A stretch of DNA of 64,000 nt from Corynebacterium heidelbergense (GCF_028609845.1 NZ_CP063191.1:1860001-1924000); one strand, 5' to 3'. Shown: positions 1 through 9,410, numbered from the stretch's first letter. The notes: generated from the letters alone by a model not told the origin. Translations and numbers: made by a program.

Positions 1-1359
1 CAGCAGGAGATCGACATGCTGCGGGCGGGCGAAGAAGCCGCCGCGAATACGGACACGATGATCCTCATCCGCGTGCCCAATGACGGTTCGAGCGCCACCG
101 CGGTGTCCTTGCCCAGGGATACTTACGTCTCCACCCCGCACATGGGCAACATGAAGCTCAACGGTGTGTACGGGGAGGCCAAGAAAGACAAGAACGACCA
201 GCTAGCCCAGCAGGGCGAGCGCGACGAGCACACCCGGGACACGAAATCCACCGAGGCCGGGCGGCAGGCCCTAATCTCCTCCGTCGCCGATCTCACCGGC
301 ATCACTGTGGATCACTATGCAGAAATCGGGTTGCTGGGCTTCGTCCTGCTCACTGATGCGGTAGGCGGTGTGGACGTCTGCCTGAACCAGCCCGTGGACG
401 AGCCGCTATCCGGCGCGAAATTCCCGGCGGGGCGGCAGACACTCAACGGCCCCGATGCCCTGAGCTTCGTGCGCCAGCGTCACGAGCTGCCCCGGGGCGA
501 CCTTGACCGCATCACCCGGCAGCAGGCCTACATGGCTTCCTTGGCTAACCACATCCTATCCTCCAAGACCCTGACGGACCCGGGCAGCCTTGGCCGGATC
601 AACAGCGCGGTGCAGCGCAGTGTGGTGTTGGACAAGGACTGGGACGTCATGGGGCTCGCCGGCCAGATGCAGAACCTCACCGGCGGCAACGTCCAGTTCC
701 GGACCATCCCGGTAACCAGCATCGACGGCACAGGGGACTACGGGGAGTCCATCGTCACCGTCGACCGCGATCAGGTGCACAACTTCTTCCACGAGATGTT
801 GGTGACGAAGGACGGCCCCAGTGAAGCCGAGGCAAGCAAGGACAGCTCGAAGGAGAACATCCCCAAGTTCAAGGCCGCCGATTACAAGGTGAACGTACTC
901 AATGCAGGCGAGGTCGCTGGCCTGGCAAGCCGGGTGGCCGACCTGACCACGGGTTATGGCTATACGGCCGGGGACGTGGGCAATGCCCCCAACACTGGGG
1001 TCTCCGAATCCCAAATTAATGCGAAGGACGTGAAGGACCCCGCAGCACGCGCACTGGCTCGCCAGCTAGGTGGCCTTAAGGTGGTTCAAGATCCCACCCT
1101 GGGCGCCCGCGAAATCAACGTCACCTTGTCCGGAACGTACGAGGGTCCCGGTGTGACGGAAGGTGCCGCCGACAAGCTCAAGGATCCAAACGATCCGGAG
1201 GTGGACAAGGCCGCCGAAAAGGCCGCCGAACAGCAACCGGCGGACACTCCCGGCGGTTCCCAGGGCTCGGTTGTGGGCACTCCCGGTACGGAACCTCCCG
1301 AGCAGCAGCTCACCAAGCCGATCGACGCTGGAGGCAACGGACCTCGCTGCGTGAACTAG
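1..1359 (+). CDS. LCP (LytR-CpsA-Psr) family cell-wall ligase, 5' end outside window
   Basis: The frame is open from base 1, so the N-terminus (cytoplasmic tail and membrane anchor) lies outside the window. The visible part holds the LCP catalytic core: TDTMILIRV, SLPRDTYV, the GGVDVCL segment and FVRQRH with its conserved arginines. LCP enzymes attach arabinogalactan or other glycopolymers to peptidoglycan on the outer face of the membrane. A LytR_C domain follows (from about YKVNVLNAG, near residue 295), then a Pro/Glu-rich low-complexity tail. The ATG at base 16 is inside the domain and is not the real start. The family call is firm; the exact polymer transferred is not shown by the sequence. 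Confidence 0.92.
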   Translation, partial: QQEIDMLRAGEEAAANTDTMILIRVPNDGSSATAVSLPRDTYVSTPHMGNMKLNGVYGEAKKDKNDQLAQQGERDEHTRDTKSTEAGRQALISSVADLTGITVDHYAEIGLLGFVLLTDAVGGVDVCLNQPVDEPLSGAKFPAGRQTLNGPDALSFVRQRHELPRGDLDRITRQQAYMASLANHILSSKTLTDPGSLGRINSAVQRSVVLDKDWDVMGLAGQMQNLTGGNVQFRTIPVTSIDGTGDYGESIVTVDRDQVHNFFHEMLVTKDGPSEAEASKDSSKENIPKFKAADYKVNVLNAGEVAGLASRVADLTTGYGYTAGDVGNAPNTGVSESQINAKDVKDPAARALARQLGGLKVVQDPTLGAREINVTLSGTYEGPGVTEGAADKLKDPNDPEVDKAAEKAAEQQPADTPGGSQGSVVGTPGTEPPEQQLTKPIDAGGNGPRCVN

Positions 1360-1369
1360 CATTCTTCGC

Positions 1370-2062
1370 ATGGATCTCATCGCGCCGCTGTTGACGAACC
1401 CGGCCTCCCCCCGCGTGACCACGTACACCCCCGAAGGTCGGGCGGAACTGTCCGCAGAAACGTTGGCTAACTGGTCGGCTAAGGCGGCGAACCTGCTGGT
1501 CGAGTTGGATTTGGGAGCGGGCGACCGGGTGGCCGTGGCGGCCGCGACGGGGTGGCAGCCGATCACCGTAGCCCTGGGGGCTTGGCGCGTAGGGGCAGCG
1601 ATTACGGAGTGGCGCAGTGACCAGGAGGAGCCGGGGGCCCTGTTCACGGATTCGATCGAGGTTGCCGAGGCCGCCGCCGAAGCCGGCGTGCCGGAGGTGT
1701 ACGTCCTGTCCACCGACCCCCTGGGCCGCGCCGTGTGGGAGCCCGGTCGGCAGCCCTTCGGATTGAATGACTACGCCGAAGAGCTACGTGTGCAGCCGGA
1801 CGCCTACAGTGGGGCGCGAGTTGATGGTCAACCCCTGCTGTATGGGGAAGATGGGCCGCTGTTCGCGCAGGACTTCTTCGCCCGCGCCTCCACGGAGCTC
1901 CCCCACGGTGGGCGGGTTTTGCAGACGGGGTGGTCCTCCACCGCAGAAATGTGCGAGGCCCTGCTGCCCCTGTTCGCCGGGGGTTCCGTGGTGTTGAGCA
2001 CGGACTGCGCCCCCGAGCGGCTACAGCAGCTAGCCGAGGTGGAGAAAGCGGTTCTGCGTTAG
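1370..2062 (+). CDS. TIGR03089 family protein (adenylation-domain-like)
   Basis: This 230-residue protein resembles the N-terminal part of acyl/aminoacyl-adenylating enzymes (LSAETLANWSAKAANLL, then GDRVAVAAATGW), but it lacks the ATP-binding P-loop-like motif and the C-terminal lid. That matches TIGR03089, an actinobacterial family of unknown function commonly found beside LCP genes. It starts 10 bp after the LCP stop and is probably cotranscribed with it. Its 3' end overlaps the convergent permease gene by 4 bp. Catalytic activity is doubtful because the key adenylation motifs are absent. The family assignment rests on length, sequence character and location. Confidence 0.8.
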   Translation: MDLIAPLLTNPASPRVTTYTPEGRAELSAETLANWSAKAANLLVELDLGAGDRVAVAAATGWQPITVALGAWRVGAAITEWRSDQEEPGALFTDSIEVAEAAAEAGVPEVYVLSTDPLGRAVWEPGRQPFGLNDYAEELRVQPDAYSGARVDGQPLLYGEDGPLFAQDFFARASTELPHGGRVLQTGWSSTAEMCEALLPLFAGGSVVLSTDCAPERLQQLAEVEKAVLR

Positions 2063-2769
2063 CGAACGTCGGCCCGTTGGTGGCGCCAGAAAGCCGCCGC
2101 CACGAACAGGAGCGCCCAGGCCCCAAGGACCAGGATGGGGTGCCCGCCGGAGCTTTCCCCGGTCATAAGCGTCAGCACATTGCGCATCGGCAACCACGGT
2201 GCCACCTTGTTCGCCAGGAAGGGGTGGATGTTAACCAGCGCCGGTTCCATGGCTACCCACACGATGGGCAGCGCCACCGCCGCCGCAGTGGAGCCGATGA
2301 GAACGCCCACGGCGCTGGCAATGAGTGAAATGGCCCCATAGCCGAACAACAGGCGCGCCAGGTCTGCCGCCCCGCCTTCCTGCCACCCCACCCCCGTGCT
2401 GGCTAGCAGGGCAAAACTCACCAGCAGACCCACCGTCACGGCCGCCATGCACATCACCAGATTGACGAGCATCACCGCAGTCAGTTGTGGCCATCGTGAG
2501 GGCAGCACCAGGAAGGATTGGGCGTGCAGCTTGTGCGCCCTGGGGCTGCGCGAACGCCAGGCGCTGAACGCCAGGATGAGCACGATGGTGCCGATGAACC
2601 CCAAGTTCATGTCCGTCACTCGCACCCGGCCGCCACCGGGATCCTGGCTCACGGCCATCCTCAGGCCCAGGTTGGGCAGGAACACAATGCCCACGATGAG
2701 CAGCATGAAGACCCAGGTGCCCACGAGTGCTTTCGTGCGAGTCCATTCGCTGCGCAGGGCCCGGATCAT
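2059..2769 (-). CDS. ABC-2 type transporter permease (first exporter)
   Basis: This 236-residue membrane protein has about six hydrophobic segments: one near residues 18-36, the others spread over 55-230. The cytoplasmic N-terminus is short, as in permeases paired with BcrA-type ATPases. Its ATG overlaps the stop of the upstream ATPase gene (2766-3716) by 4 bp, which implies translational coupling and one complex. The exported substrate cannot be read from the sequence; peptides, antibiotics or lipids are possible for this family. The 3' end overlaps the convergent TIGR03089 gene. Confidence 0.82.
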   Translation of the reverse strand: MIRALRSEWTRTKALVGTWVFMLLIVGIVFLPNLGLRMAVSQDPGGGRVRVTDMNLGFIGTIVLILAFSAWRSRSPRAHKLHAQSFLVLPSRWPQLTAVMLVNLVMCMAAVTVGLLVSFALLASTGVGWQEGGAADLARLLFGYGAISLIASAVGVLIGSTAAAVALPIVWVAMEPALVNIHPFLANKVAPWLPMRNVLTLMTGESSGGHPILVLGAWALLFVAAAFWRHQRADVR

Positions 2770-3716
2770 GCGGCACCCGCCTTCCCGGCGCGGTACTCCA
2801 CGGCGTTCTGCGTGACATCCAGGTAGCGCTGTTCCAGCCCGGCGCGGGAGGGCGTGAGTTCCGTTACCACCCAGCCGTTATCGCGCGCGAGGGTGCCCAC
2901 CGTGTGGGCCAGCTCCTGCGGCGGTAGTTGGCCACTGATCTCCGCGGCACCGTCAGGCAGTGCGCGGATGTTCAGGTCGGCGCGCTGTGAGATGGCGTCC
3001 ATAAGCTGCTGTTGTTCCTGGACCCGCAGGCGCACGGTGGTCCCGGCGGACCCGGCGGAGGAGAGGAATTCGCTGAGCGTGTGCTCCCCGAGCAGGCTGC
3101 CCCGGCCGATGAGGACGACGCGATCGGCGGTGAGCTCCATCTCGTGCAACAGGTGGGAGCTGACCAGCACGGCCCGGCCCTGCGCAGCGCACTGGCGAAT
3201 CAGCCCGCGCATCCAGTGCACGCCCTCCGGATCCAGGCCGTTGACCGGCTCGTCCAGCAAAAGGTGCTTGGGGTTGCCCATCAGGGCGATAGCCAGGCCA
3301 AGGCGCTGTTTCATGCCCAGGGAGAAGGTTTTGATCTTTTTGGACGCCACCTCCGTGAGCCCCACCATCGCCAGGCACTCGTCGGCGCGCTCCGTGGACA
3401 ACCCCGCGGCGCGGGCGATGGCGTAGGCGTGGGTCTTGGCCGAGTGGCTGGGCAGGTACCAGGTGGGTTCCAGCAGAGCCCCCACTACGCTCGAGCGGTT
3501 CTTGGCGATCGCTTCACCGGTGGTGGGTTCCCCGTCGAAGAGGACGGTCCCATCGTCCGGCCGGTCCAGGCCCAGGATGCAGCGCAGGGTGCTGGATTTA
3601 CCGGAGCCGTTGGGGCCGAGAAAGCCCGTGACCTGGCCATCGGGGACGTGGAAGGACAGGCCGTGGAGGACCTCCTTACCCCCATAGCTCTTCTTGAGGT
3701 TTTCGACCGTGATCAT
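2766..3716 (-). CDS. ABC transporter ATP-binding protein, BcrA type (first exporter)
   Basis: The nucleotide-binding domain is complete: Walker A GPNGSGKSS, the BcrA-style signature SLGMKQRLG, Walker B LLLDEP followed by VNGLDPEG, and a switch histidine in VLVSSHLLHEM. A C-terminal extension of about 100 residues is typical of exporter ATPases. I chose ATG 3716 (MITVENLKKSYGG); a GTG three codons upstream (3725) is also open. It is coupled to the permease at 2059-2769 and forms one of two adjacent exporter modules. It energises export at the cytoplasmic face of the membrane. Confidence 0.88.
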   Translation of the reverse strand: MITVENLKKSYGGKEVLHGLSFHVPDGQVTGFLGPNGSGKSSTLRCILGLDRPDDGTVLFDGEPTTGEAIAKNRSSVVGALLEPTWYLPSHSAKTHAYAIARAAGLSTERADECLAMVGLTEVASKKIKTFSLGMKQRLGLAIALMGNPKHLLLDEPVNGLDPEGVHWMRGLIRQCAAQGRAVLVSSHLLHEMELTADRVVLIGRGSLLGEHTLSEFLSSAGSAGTTVRLRVQEQQQLMDAISQRADLNIRALPDGAAEISGQLPPQELAHTVGTLARDNGWVVTELTPSRAGLEQRYLDVTQNAVEYRAGKAGAA

Positions 3717-3763
3717 GGCAACCACTGTGGCACAAGTAGCCGGGGGTTTGCTGTTGCTAGCGG

Positions 3764-4558
3764 TTAAGCGACGTCTTTGCGCTGGTTGGCGATCAACCCT
3801 GCGGCCATGAAGACGATTGCCCAGCCCAGCAACACGGCTATGGAGGCGAGATTGTTCGTCGCGGAGCCGTCCATCTGGCGGCCGTTAACCAGGGCCATGA
3901 GCTGACTGCCAGGGCAGAACTTACGCACGGTTGCGAAGACGGGGAAGTTCCTGGCGGCCTGGGCGATGAGGCCTTCGATCACAGCGATCCACACCACGCA
4001 GATCCCGATGGCGGCTACCCGGTTGCGGACGAGCGCCGCCAAACCCACGGCGATGACGGGATAGACAACAGCTCCGAAAAGCTGGGCAAGTAGCGGCCGG
4101 ACGCCGTTGAGGCTCAAGTATGCATCCGGGTACAACTGCACAACAGCCATCGCCAGACCGAGGCCCAGGAGGTAACTGAGCATGCCCCAAATGCTCAGGA
4201 CGATGGCTTGACCCGCCACCCAGTGCCAGCGTCTGCGTTGAGTGGCGAAGGCGTGGGCAGCCATCCCGGACTGGATGTTGCCGGCGGTGTTTCCCGCCGC
4301 CTGGATGAGGAGGATGAGCTGGAAGATGCCATATCCGATTGTCAAGGTCGACCAGGCGACGGAACGATCGTCGGAGGCATTCAATAGCACTTCGAGGACC
4401 ACTGGGCCGTACAGGGCTCCAGTGAGAAGGACGAGGTAGACCCAGGTGCTGCGCAGAGTACGAAGCTGGAGGATCGAGCTCTTGATAGCGGAAAGAAAAC
4501 TTGGGGTGCTGGTGCTGGTGGTTACCGGCGTGGGGGCGGGAGCGGTGCGGGTTGCCAT
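3764..4558 (-). CDS. ABC transporter permease (second exporter)
   Basis: This 264-residue protein has a Thr/Ser/Pro-rich N-terminal tail of about 20 residues, then roughly six membrane segments, including LVLLTGALYGPVVLEVLL and the C-terminal IAVLLGWAIVFMAAGLIA. It lies 27 bp downstream of an ATPase gene (4586-5527) on the same strand and is taken to be its partner. It shows no obvious close similarity to the permease of the first module, so the two exporters need not share a substrate. Confidence 0.82.
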   Translation of the reverse strand: MATRTAPAPTPVTTSTSTPSFLSAIKSSILQLRTLRSTWVYLVLLTGALYGPVVLEVLLNASDDRSVAWSTLTIGYGIFQLILLIQAAGNTAGNIQSGMAAHAFATQRRRWHWVAGQAIVLSIWGMLSYLLGLGLAMAVVQLYPDAYLSLNGVRPLLAQLFGAVVYPVIAVGLAALVRNRVAAIGICVVWIAVIEGLIAQAARNFPVFATVRKFCPGSQLMALVNGRQMDGSATNNLASIAVLLGWAIVFMAAGLIANQRKDVA

Positions 4559-4585
4559 GGTTTCTTTGGTCCTTTCGGCAGCGTG

Positions 4586-5527
4586 TTAGCGGGCGATGTA
4601 TTCGCGGGAGGCCTCGGTGGCCTGCAGGAATCGGTTTTCCAGGGTGTCCCGGTGGGTGGCCAACGCCGTGACCAGGAAACCCTGTCTGGCGGCGACCTGG
4701 GCGATGGTCTGGCGGAGCTCTTCCACACCGGTGTTCGTGGGCACGGCGACGTGGACCTGGTTCGGCTGCTGGATTGTGCAGGTCAGGCCCCGGCGCTTCA
4801 GGTCCTCCGCCAGCAGGACGGCCTCCCGGCACTCCACCTGGATTGTGGTTCCATTGGCCAGGAATTCCTCGAGGGTGTACTCCCCCAGCAGCGCACCCCT
4901 GCCAATGACCACCAGCCGGTGGGCGATCTGTTCCATCTCCGACAGCAGGTGGGAGGACACGAGGACGGCCCGCCCTTCGTCTGCGAAGGTGCGAATGGCA
5001 TCGCGCATCCAGCGCACGCCGTCGGGGTCGAGGCCGTTGACCGGTTCGTCCAAGATCAGGTGTTGCGGATCCCCCAGCAGCGCGGCGGCCAGGCCCAGGC
5101 GTTGCTTCATGCCCAGGGAATAACCCTTCACGGCCTTTCTGCCGGCAGAGCTCAGGCCCACGAGCTCGAGGCATTCGTCCACCCGGCGGGTGGGGATGTT
5201 GGCCCCGGAGGCCAAGACGCGGAGGTGGTTGCGGCCACTGCGGCTGGGGGTGAACCAGGACGCGTCCAACACGGCACCGGCAACGGAAGGCTTGACGGGA
5301 ATCGCGGGAAATGCTGCGGAGTAGGCAGCGCCACCGGTTGTTCCGCTGAAGGTGACGCGGCCCCCAGTCGGGTTGTCCAGCCCCAGAATGCAGCGCATCG
5401 TGGTGGACTTTCCGGAGCCGTTGGCCCCCAGGAATCCAGTGACCTGCCCGTCGGGGACGGTGAAGCTCAGATTGTTGACTGCGGACTTTTTTCCATATCG
5501 CTTGGAGAGCGTGTCGACGATGATCAT
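4586..5527 (-). CDS. ABC transporter ATP-binding protein, BcrA type (second exporter)
   Basis: Walker A GANGSGKSTT, signature SLGMKQRLG and Walker B LILDEP followed by VNGLDPDG identify an exporter ATPase closely similar to the one at 2766-3716. The two probably arose by duplication. ATG 5527 (MIIVDTLSKRYGK) gives the usual start just before the first beta strand; an upstream in-frame ATG at 5551 would add eight unconserved residues. It is the first gene of a four-gene minus-strand run of two ATPase-permease pairs. The nearby two-component system is a plausible regulator, but this is inferred from proximity only. Confidence 0.88.
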   Translation of the reverse strand: MIIVDTLSKRYGKKSAVNNLSFTVPDGQVTGFLGANGSGKSTTMRCILGLDNPTGGRVTFSGTTGGAAYSAAFPAIPVKPSVAGAVLDASWFTPSRSGRNHLRVLASGANIPTRRVDECLELVGLSSAGRKAVKGYSLGMKQRLGLAAALLGDPQHLILDEPVNGLDPDGVRWMRDAIRTFADEGRAVLVSSHLLSEMEQIAHRLVVIGRGALLGEYTLEEFLANGTTIQVECREAVLLAEDLKRRGLTCTIQQPNQVHVAVPTNTGVEELRQTIAQVAARQGFLVTALATHRDTLENRFLQATEASREYIAR

Positions 5528-5634
5528 GGCACTAAGCCTGCAGCTCAGCACCCCTGATCCACATCATGCTGGGGGGTGATTTCGGGGCGTCAGACTGCGG
5601 TATGACACGTGCCGCTCCAGCCATATACCTCCCC

Positions 5635-6150
5635 TCAACCCATGTAGCTGCCCTCGGTCACTAATTGCTCGGCGGGCTGCCCTTTGGCCTCGGCGAGCTT
5701 TTCGGCGAATTCCTTATAGCGGGGCATGCTCACAACCACACTGCGCGTGTTCGTCGCTAGGCGGACCCCCGGAAGCCCGGCGACGATGGCCCACTCCCGG
5801 GGATTATTGAAGTAAATACCCAGCGAGTAGGCCGCGAACGTGGATTGGTTGAGGTCCGTGAGCACCTCCACCCGCGTGATCTCCTCCGCTTTCCGGCGAA
5901 ACATCTTGATCCCGCACCAGCGGACAACAACGTCACCGGTCGTGGTGAGCTCGGTGCTCACGGTCCAGAACACGAGGATGATGCTGACCAACAGGAAGGC
6001 GGCGCTCATCGCAATCCCCCCGGGGCTCAGGTCATCAAAGAGCACCAGAACAGCGGGGATGGTAAAAGCCGCCGTCAAGATGAACAGCGTCAACGGCTTC
6101 GGCCGCGCGGCAGAGTAAAACCGAACTGGTTGCGCCGGCATATCAACCAC
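5635..6150 (-). CDS. PH-domain-like membrane protein
   Basis: This 171-residue protein has two closely spaced hydrophobic segments (about residues 20-36 and 45-63), followed by a soluble region of beta-strand character (TTTGDVVVRWCGIKMF, RKAEEITRVEVL). That is the layout of actinobacterial membrane proteins with a bacterial PH domain (bPH2/YdbT-like). Function is unknown; such proteins are probably scaffolds at the inner membrane face. It sits alone between the exporter genes and the response regulator on the same strand. Confidence 0.72.
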   Translation of the reverse strand: MVDMPAQPVRFYSAARPKPLTLFILTAAFTIPAVLVLFDDLSPGGIAMSAAFLLVSIILVFWTVSTELTTTGDVVVRWCGIKMFRRKAEEITRVEVLTDLNQSTFAAYSLGIYFNNPREWAIVAGLPGVRLATNTRSVVVSMPRYKEFAEKLAEAKGQPAEQLVTEGSYMG

Positions 6151-6219
6151 CTCATCTCGACTGGATAGACACCACCATGACTGAACGAGTTTACGGCGAT
6201 TGAGTGTAAACCAGCCCTG

Positions 6220-6972
6220 CTACTCCCCGCCGAGCAAGTCCACATTGCTCACCAAACCATGGCGAAACGCAAAGAGCACGGCATGCACCCGATCCCGCGA
6301 TCCGGTTTTCGCCAGCACTCGCCCCACGTGCGTCTTCACCGTCGGCTGCGAGATGAATAGCTCCTCGCCAATCTCCGCGTTGCTCAGCCCCCGCGCGATG
6401 AGCACAAGGATTTCTTCCTCCCGCGGCGTCAGAGGCTCAATCAGCTCGTAATCGGGCGGTTCCGGTCCTCTATTTCCGGACGCCACAAGCCCAGCGCCCG
6501 TATTGCTCTCCCGCACCCGCTTGAGCAGCCGGGCAGTCGCCGCTGGGCTAACGACCGCTGCTGAATCCCCCACGGTGCGCACTGCGGCAATCAGATCCTC
6601 AGGGTCGGCGTCCTTAAGAAGAAATCCGCTGGCCCCGGCAACCACGGCGCCCATGACGTAGGCCTCATCATCGAAGGTCGTGAGCATCACCACCCGGGTG
6701 GCCTCCCCGGAGGGACCGCGCAGATCGCGGGCCACGATCTCCCGCGTGGCGCTGATGCCATCCCGCACCGGCATCTGCACGTCCATGAGGACCACGTCCA
6801 CCGGCTGGTCGTAGGCGAGCTGGATGGCTTCCTCCCCATTGGCGGCTTCCCACACCACGTCAACCGAGTCTTGAGAGTCCAGGACCATCGCGAATCCCGC
6901 GCGGACGAGCTGCTGGTCATCGGCGAGGCCGACGCGGGTGATCCCGCTGGCAGGAGCATCGGGGGTGTTCAT
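6220..6972 (-). CDS. NarL/LuxR-family response regulator
   Basis: This is a 250-residue regulator with an N-terminal receiver domain. The acidic pair lies in GLADDQQ, the phospho-acceptor is about Asp64 in VVLMDVQMP, and the conserved Lys is in GFLLKDAD. The C-terminal LuxR-type helix-turn-helix contains LTPREEEILVLIARG and FISQPTVKTHVGRVL. ATG 6972 is chosen because the receiver fold begins about 14 residues later; the open frame continues upstream without homologous sequence. It is 44 bp downstream of its histidine kinase gene and cotranscribed with it. Targets are unknown; the adjacent ABC exporters are candidates. Confidence 0.93.
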   Translation of the reverse strand: MNTPDAPASGITRVGLADDQQLVRAGFAMVLDSQDSVDVVWEAANGEEAIQLAYDQPVDVVLMDVQMPVRDGISATREIVARDLRGPSGEATRVVMLTTFDDEAYVMGAVVAGASGFLLKDADPEDLIAAVRTVGDSAAVVSPAATARLLKRVRESNTGAGLVASGNRGPEPPDYELIEPLTPREEEILVLIARGLSNAEIGEELFISQPTVKTHVGRVLAKTGSRDRVHAVLFAFRHGLVSNVDLLGGE

Positions 6973-7016
6973 CGTCGGTCCTGTCCTCTCTTCGTCGTGT
7001 CCCGAATGTCGTGTTC

Positions 7017-8270
7017 TTAATACGGCAATGTGGCGATCACGGCCCACCCGCCGGGATACCGCTGGGAGGGTCCCCAGGTCACCTGCCCGCCGTGGATGCG
7101 GACGCGCTCCTTCAACCCCGTCAACCCGCGCCCGCTGCCGGCGATCTGGCGGCGCCCGGGAGCGGCATCTGCGTTGCCGGGGGCATTGTCCACAGTGATA
7201 CTCACTGCCTCTTCCCCCCACGTCAGGGAGATGTCCGCGAGCACAAAGCCGGCGTGTTTGAGCACATTCGTCAGGCATTCCTGGACCACGCGGTAGGCGG
7301 TGAGGCTTCGCACATCATCCATCTCGCGGACGGTGCCCTCCACGCGGAAAGTAACATTGAGGCCGTGGCGTTTGGCGTCCTCAACAAGATCGGGAATTCC
7401 GGCAACTCCAGGAGCGGAATCGACAGACCGATCATTCTCATTGTCATCCCGCAGCACGGACAGCAACCCGCGCATATGAACCAGGGCTGCACGGCTGCGT
7501 TCCGAGATGGTGTCCAGGGCCTGCAGGGCCTTATCCGGTTCACGTTGGCCCGCGTAGCGACCCCCATCCGCCTGCGCGATAACCAGGGTGAGGGTATGGG
7601 CAATGATGTCGTGCATCTCCCGGGCGATGCGATTTCGCTCGGTCATGGTCGCCAATTCCGCGCGGGCCCGCAGCGTCTGCAATTCGTAATTCCGGCGCCA
7701 CGTTCCCCGTCCCCACAGCGCTCCGAACCCGATGGATACAGTGATGAAAACCGTGAGCGTCACGATCCGCAGCACCGTGGCAGTGACGATCATTCCCTGC
7801 TTGTCGAACAGCGGTTGCCCGATGCCATAGGGGGCCCACAGCAGCCACCCCACCGCAAACTCGCTACCGACCCACAAAGCTCCCAGCAGCACCCATTTAC
7901 GGTGGCTGAGGAAGGCCGTAATGTACCAGGCCTCGTAGACCACCACGACGTAGTAGAACATCACCTCACCCGTGGCAGTCAACGCCGCCACACCCAGTCC
8001 CACGGCCACGACTGCTAGACCGATTCGCGCCCGCCACCGCTGGACCAGCAATCCCACGAAGACGACGGCGCTGGAGACCCACACCCCGAGGACCTGCCAA
8101 CCGTGGAGATGCTGGGGGCCCGCGACCAGTGCGGGGCCGAAGGTGAGGAGAACCGCTGTTTGCACGGCTAGCCGGACCCAGAACCCCTTTTCCTTCCACC
8201 ATGGCGAGGTTGGGGTGGCATGGGGGTGCGACGACGTGGTCGGATTCTGCTCGGGATTGTGAGTCTCCAT
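7017..8270 (-). CDS. Sensor histidine kinase (HisKA_3, DesK/NarX type)
   Basis: The N-terminal half has about five or six membrane segments (residues roughly 30-170). The dimerisation and phospho-acceptor box RNRIAREMHDIIAH follows, with His about 220, and then a HATPase domain with an N-box (TAYRVVQECLTNVLKHA) and GSGRGLTGL. With no large extracellular loop it may sense the membrane or a transporter partner. ATG 8270 is preferred (METHNPEQ); a GTG at 8306 would add 12 residues. It is divergent from the trehalose importer across a gap of about 60 bp and pairs with the response regulator downstream. Confidence 0.92.
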   Translation of the reverse strand: METHNPEQNPTTSSHPHATPTSPWWKEKGFWVRLAVQTAVLLTFGPALVAGPQHLHGWQVLGVWVSSAVVFVGLLVQRWRARIGLAVVAVGLGVAALTATGEVMFYYVVVVYEAWYITAFLSHRKWVLLGALWVGSEFAVGWLLWAPYGIGQPLFDKQGMIVTATVLRIVTLTVFITVSIGFGALWGRGTWRRNYELQTLRARAELATMTERNRIAREMHDIIAHTLTLVIAQADGGRYAGQREPDKALQALDTISERSRAALVHMRGLLSVLRDDNENDRSVDSAPGVAGIPDLVEDAKRHGLNVTFRVEGTVREMDDVRSLTAYRVVQECLTNVLKHAGFVLADISLTWGEEAVSITVDNAPGNADAAPGRRQIAGSGRGLTGLKERVRIHGGQVTWGPSQRYPGGWAVIATLPY

Positions 8271-8333
8271 TGGATCTCTCACTTTATTCGCGTGCGGTCT
8301 TTTCACGGATCATCCTCAAGTATGATCCTGCCC

Positions 8334-9410
8334 ATGGCAGATGTGCGTTTTGAGGATGTGGAGATCAAATACCCGGGTGCCGAGCGCCCCAGCGTGCAGC
8401 ATTTCGATCTGCATATCGGGGATGGCGAATTCCTTGTATTGGTGGGCCCCTCGGGTTGCGGCAAGTCCACCACACTGCGGGCGTTGGCGGGGTTGGAGCC
8501 GACGAGCGCGGGCCGCATCTGCATTGGGGATCGGGACGTCACCGGTACCGAGCCGAAGGAACGCGATATCGCGATGGTATTCCAGGACTACGCTCTGTAC
8601 CCGCACATGAGCGTGGCGGAGAACATGGGCTTCGCGTTGAAGGTGGCGAAGCGACCGAAGGCGGAGATCGAACAGCGGGTCCAGCGGGCGGCGGAGATTC
8701 TGGGCCTCACCGAGTTTTTGGGCCGCAAGCCGAAAGACCTCTCCGGCGGTCAGCGCCAGCGGGTGGCCATGGGCCGCGCAATTGTGCGGGAGCCGCAGGT
8801 GTTCCTCATGGACGAGCCGCTGTCCAACCTCGATGCCAAGCTGCGCGTGCAGACGCGGGCGCAGATCGTCAAGCTGCAATCCGATCTGGGCGTGACCACG
8901 GTGTACGTCACCCACGACCAGGTGGAGGCCATGACCATGGGGGACCGGGTGGCGGTGCTCAACGGCGGCGTCCTGCAGCAGGTAGATACGCCGAAGAACC
9001 TCTACAAGCGGCCCACCAACGCCTTCGTGGCGGGCTTCATCGGCTCCCCCGCGATGAACCTGTTGCGCACGCGGGGACCCCTGCCGGGGCTGAATCTGCG
9101 GTTGCCGGAGGGTTACGGCAGGGAGCGCAAGGTCATTGTGGGCCTGCGCCCGGAGGCCGTCGAGATTGTGGACGCCACCTCCACCGAGCGCTCGGACAGC
9201 ACCGGGGGCCTCGCTGGCACCGTGACCATGGTGGAGGAATTGGGGGCGGATTCCTACATTTACCTGGACTCCGACCATGGCCAGATCGTCGCTCGCGGCG
9301 GCGATTCCCGCACCGCCCCCAGTGTTGGCGCGCAGGTGGGCATCCGCCCTCGCCCGGACGCCCTAGTGCATTACTTCGACGGCGAAACCGAGCGTCGCAT
9401 CGAGTCCTAA
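8334..9410 (+). CDS. tusK: ABC importer ATPase, trehalose uptake (TusK/MsiK-like)
   Basis: This 358-residue CUT1 ATPase has Walker A GPSGCGKST, Q-loop VFQDYALYPHMS, signature LSGGQRQRV, Walker B FLMDEPLSNLDAK and a switch His in YVTHDQVEAMT. The C-terminal regulatory OB-like region (about residues 240-358) is typical of MsiK/UgpC/SugC. The ATG at 8334 matches the family start (MADVRFEDVEI). Substrate is inferred from synteny: the order ATPase, lipoprotein, two permeases plus a small protein matches the C. glutamicum tus trehalose importer and resembles mycobacterial LpqY-SugABC. It powers uptake from the cytoplasmic side. Confidence 0.88.
   Translation: MADVRFEDVEIKYPGAERPSVQHFDLHIGDGEFLVLVGPSGCGKSTTLRALAGLEPTSAGRICIGDRDVTGTEPKERDIAMVFQDYALYPHMSVAENMGFALKVAKRPKAEIEQRVQRAAEILGLTEFLGRKPKDLSGGQRQRVAMGRAIVREPQVFLMDEPLSNLDAKLRVQTRAQIVKLQSDLGVTTVYVTHDQVEAMTMGDRVAVLNGGVLQQVDTPKNLYKRPTNAFVAGFIGSPAMNLLRTRGPLPGLNLRLPEGYGRERKVIVGLRPEAVEIVDATSTERSDSTGGLAGTVTMVEELGADSYIYLDSDHGQIVARGGDSRTAPSVGAQVGIRPRPDALVHYFDGETERRIES

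Noticed and set aside
1930..2328. Plus-strand open frame bridging the TIGR03089 gene and the first permease
   Set aside because: It overlaps two real genes in other frames, and its product is Arg/His-rich without motifs.
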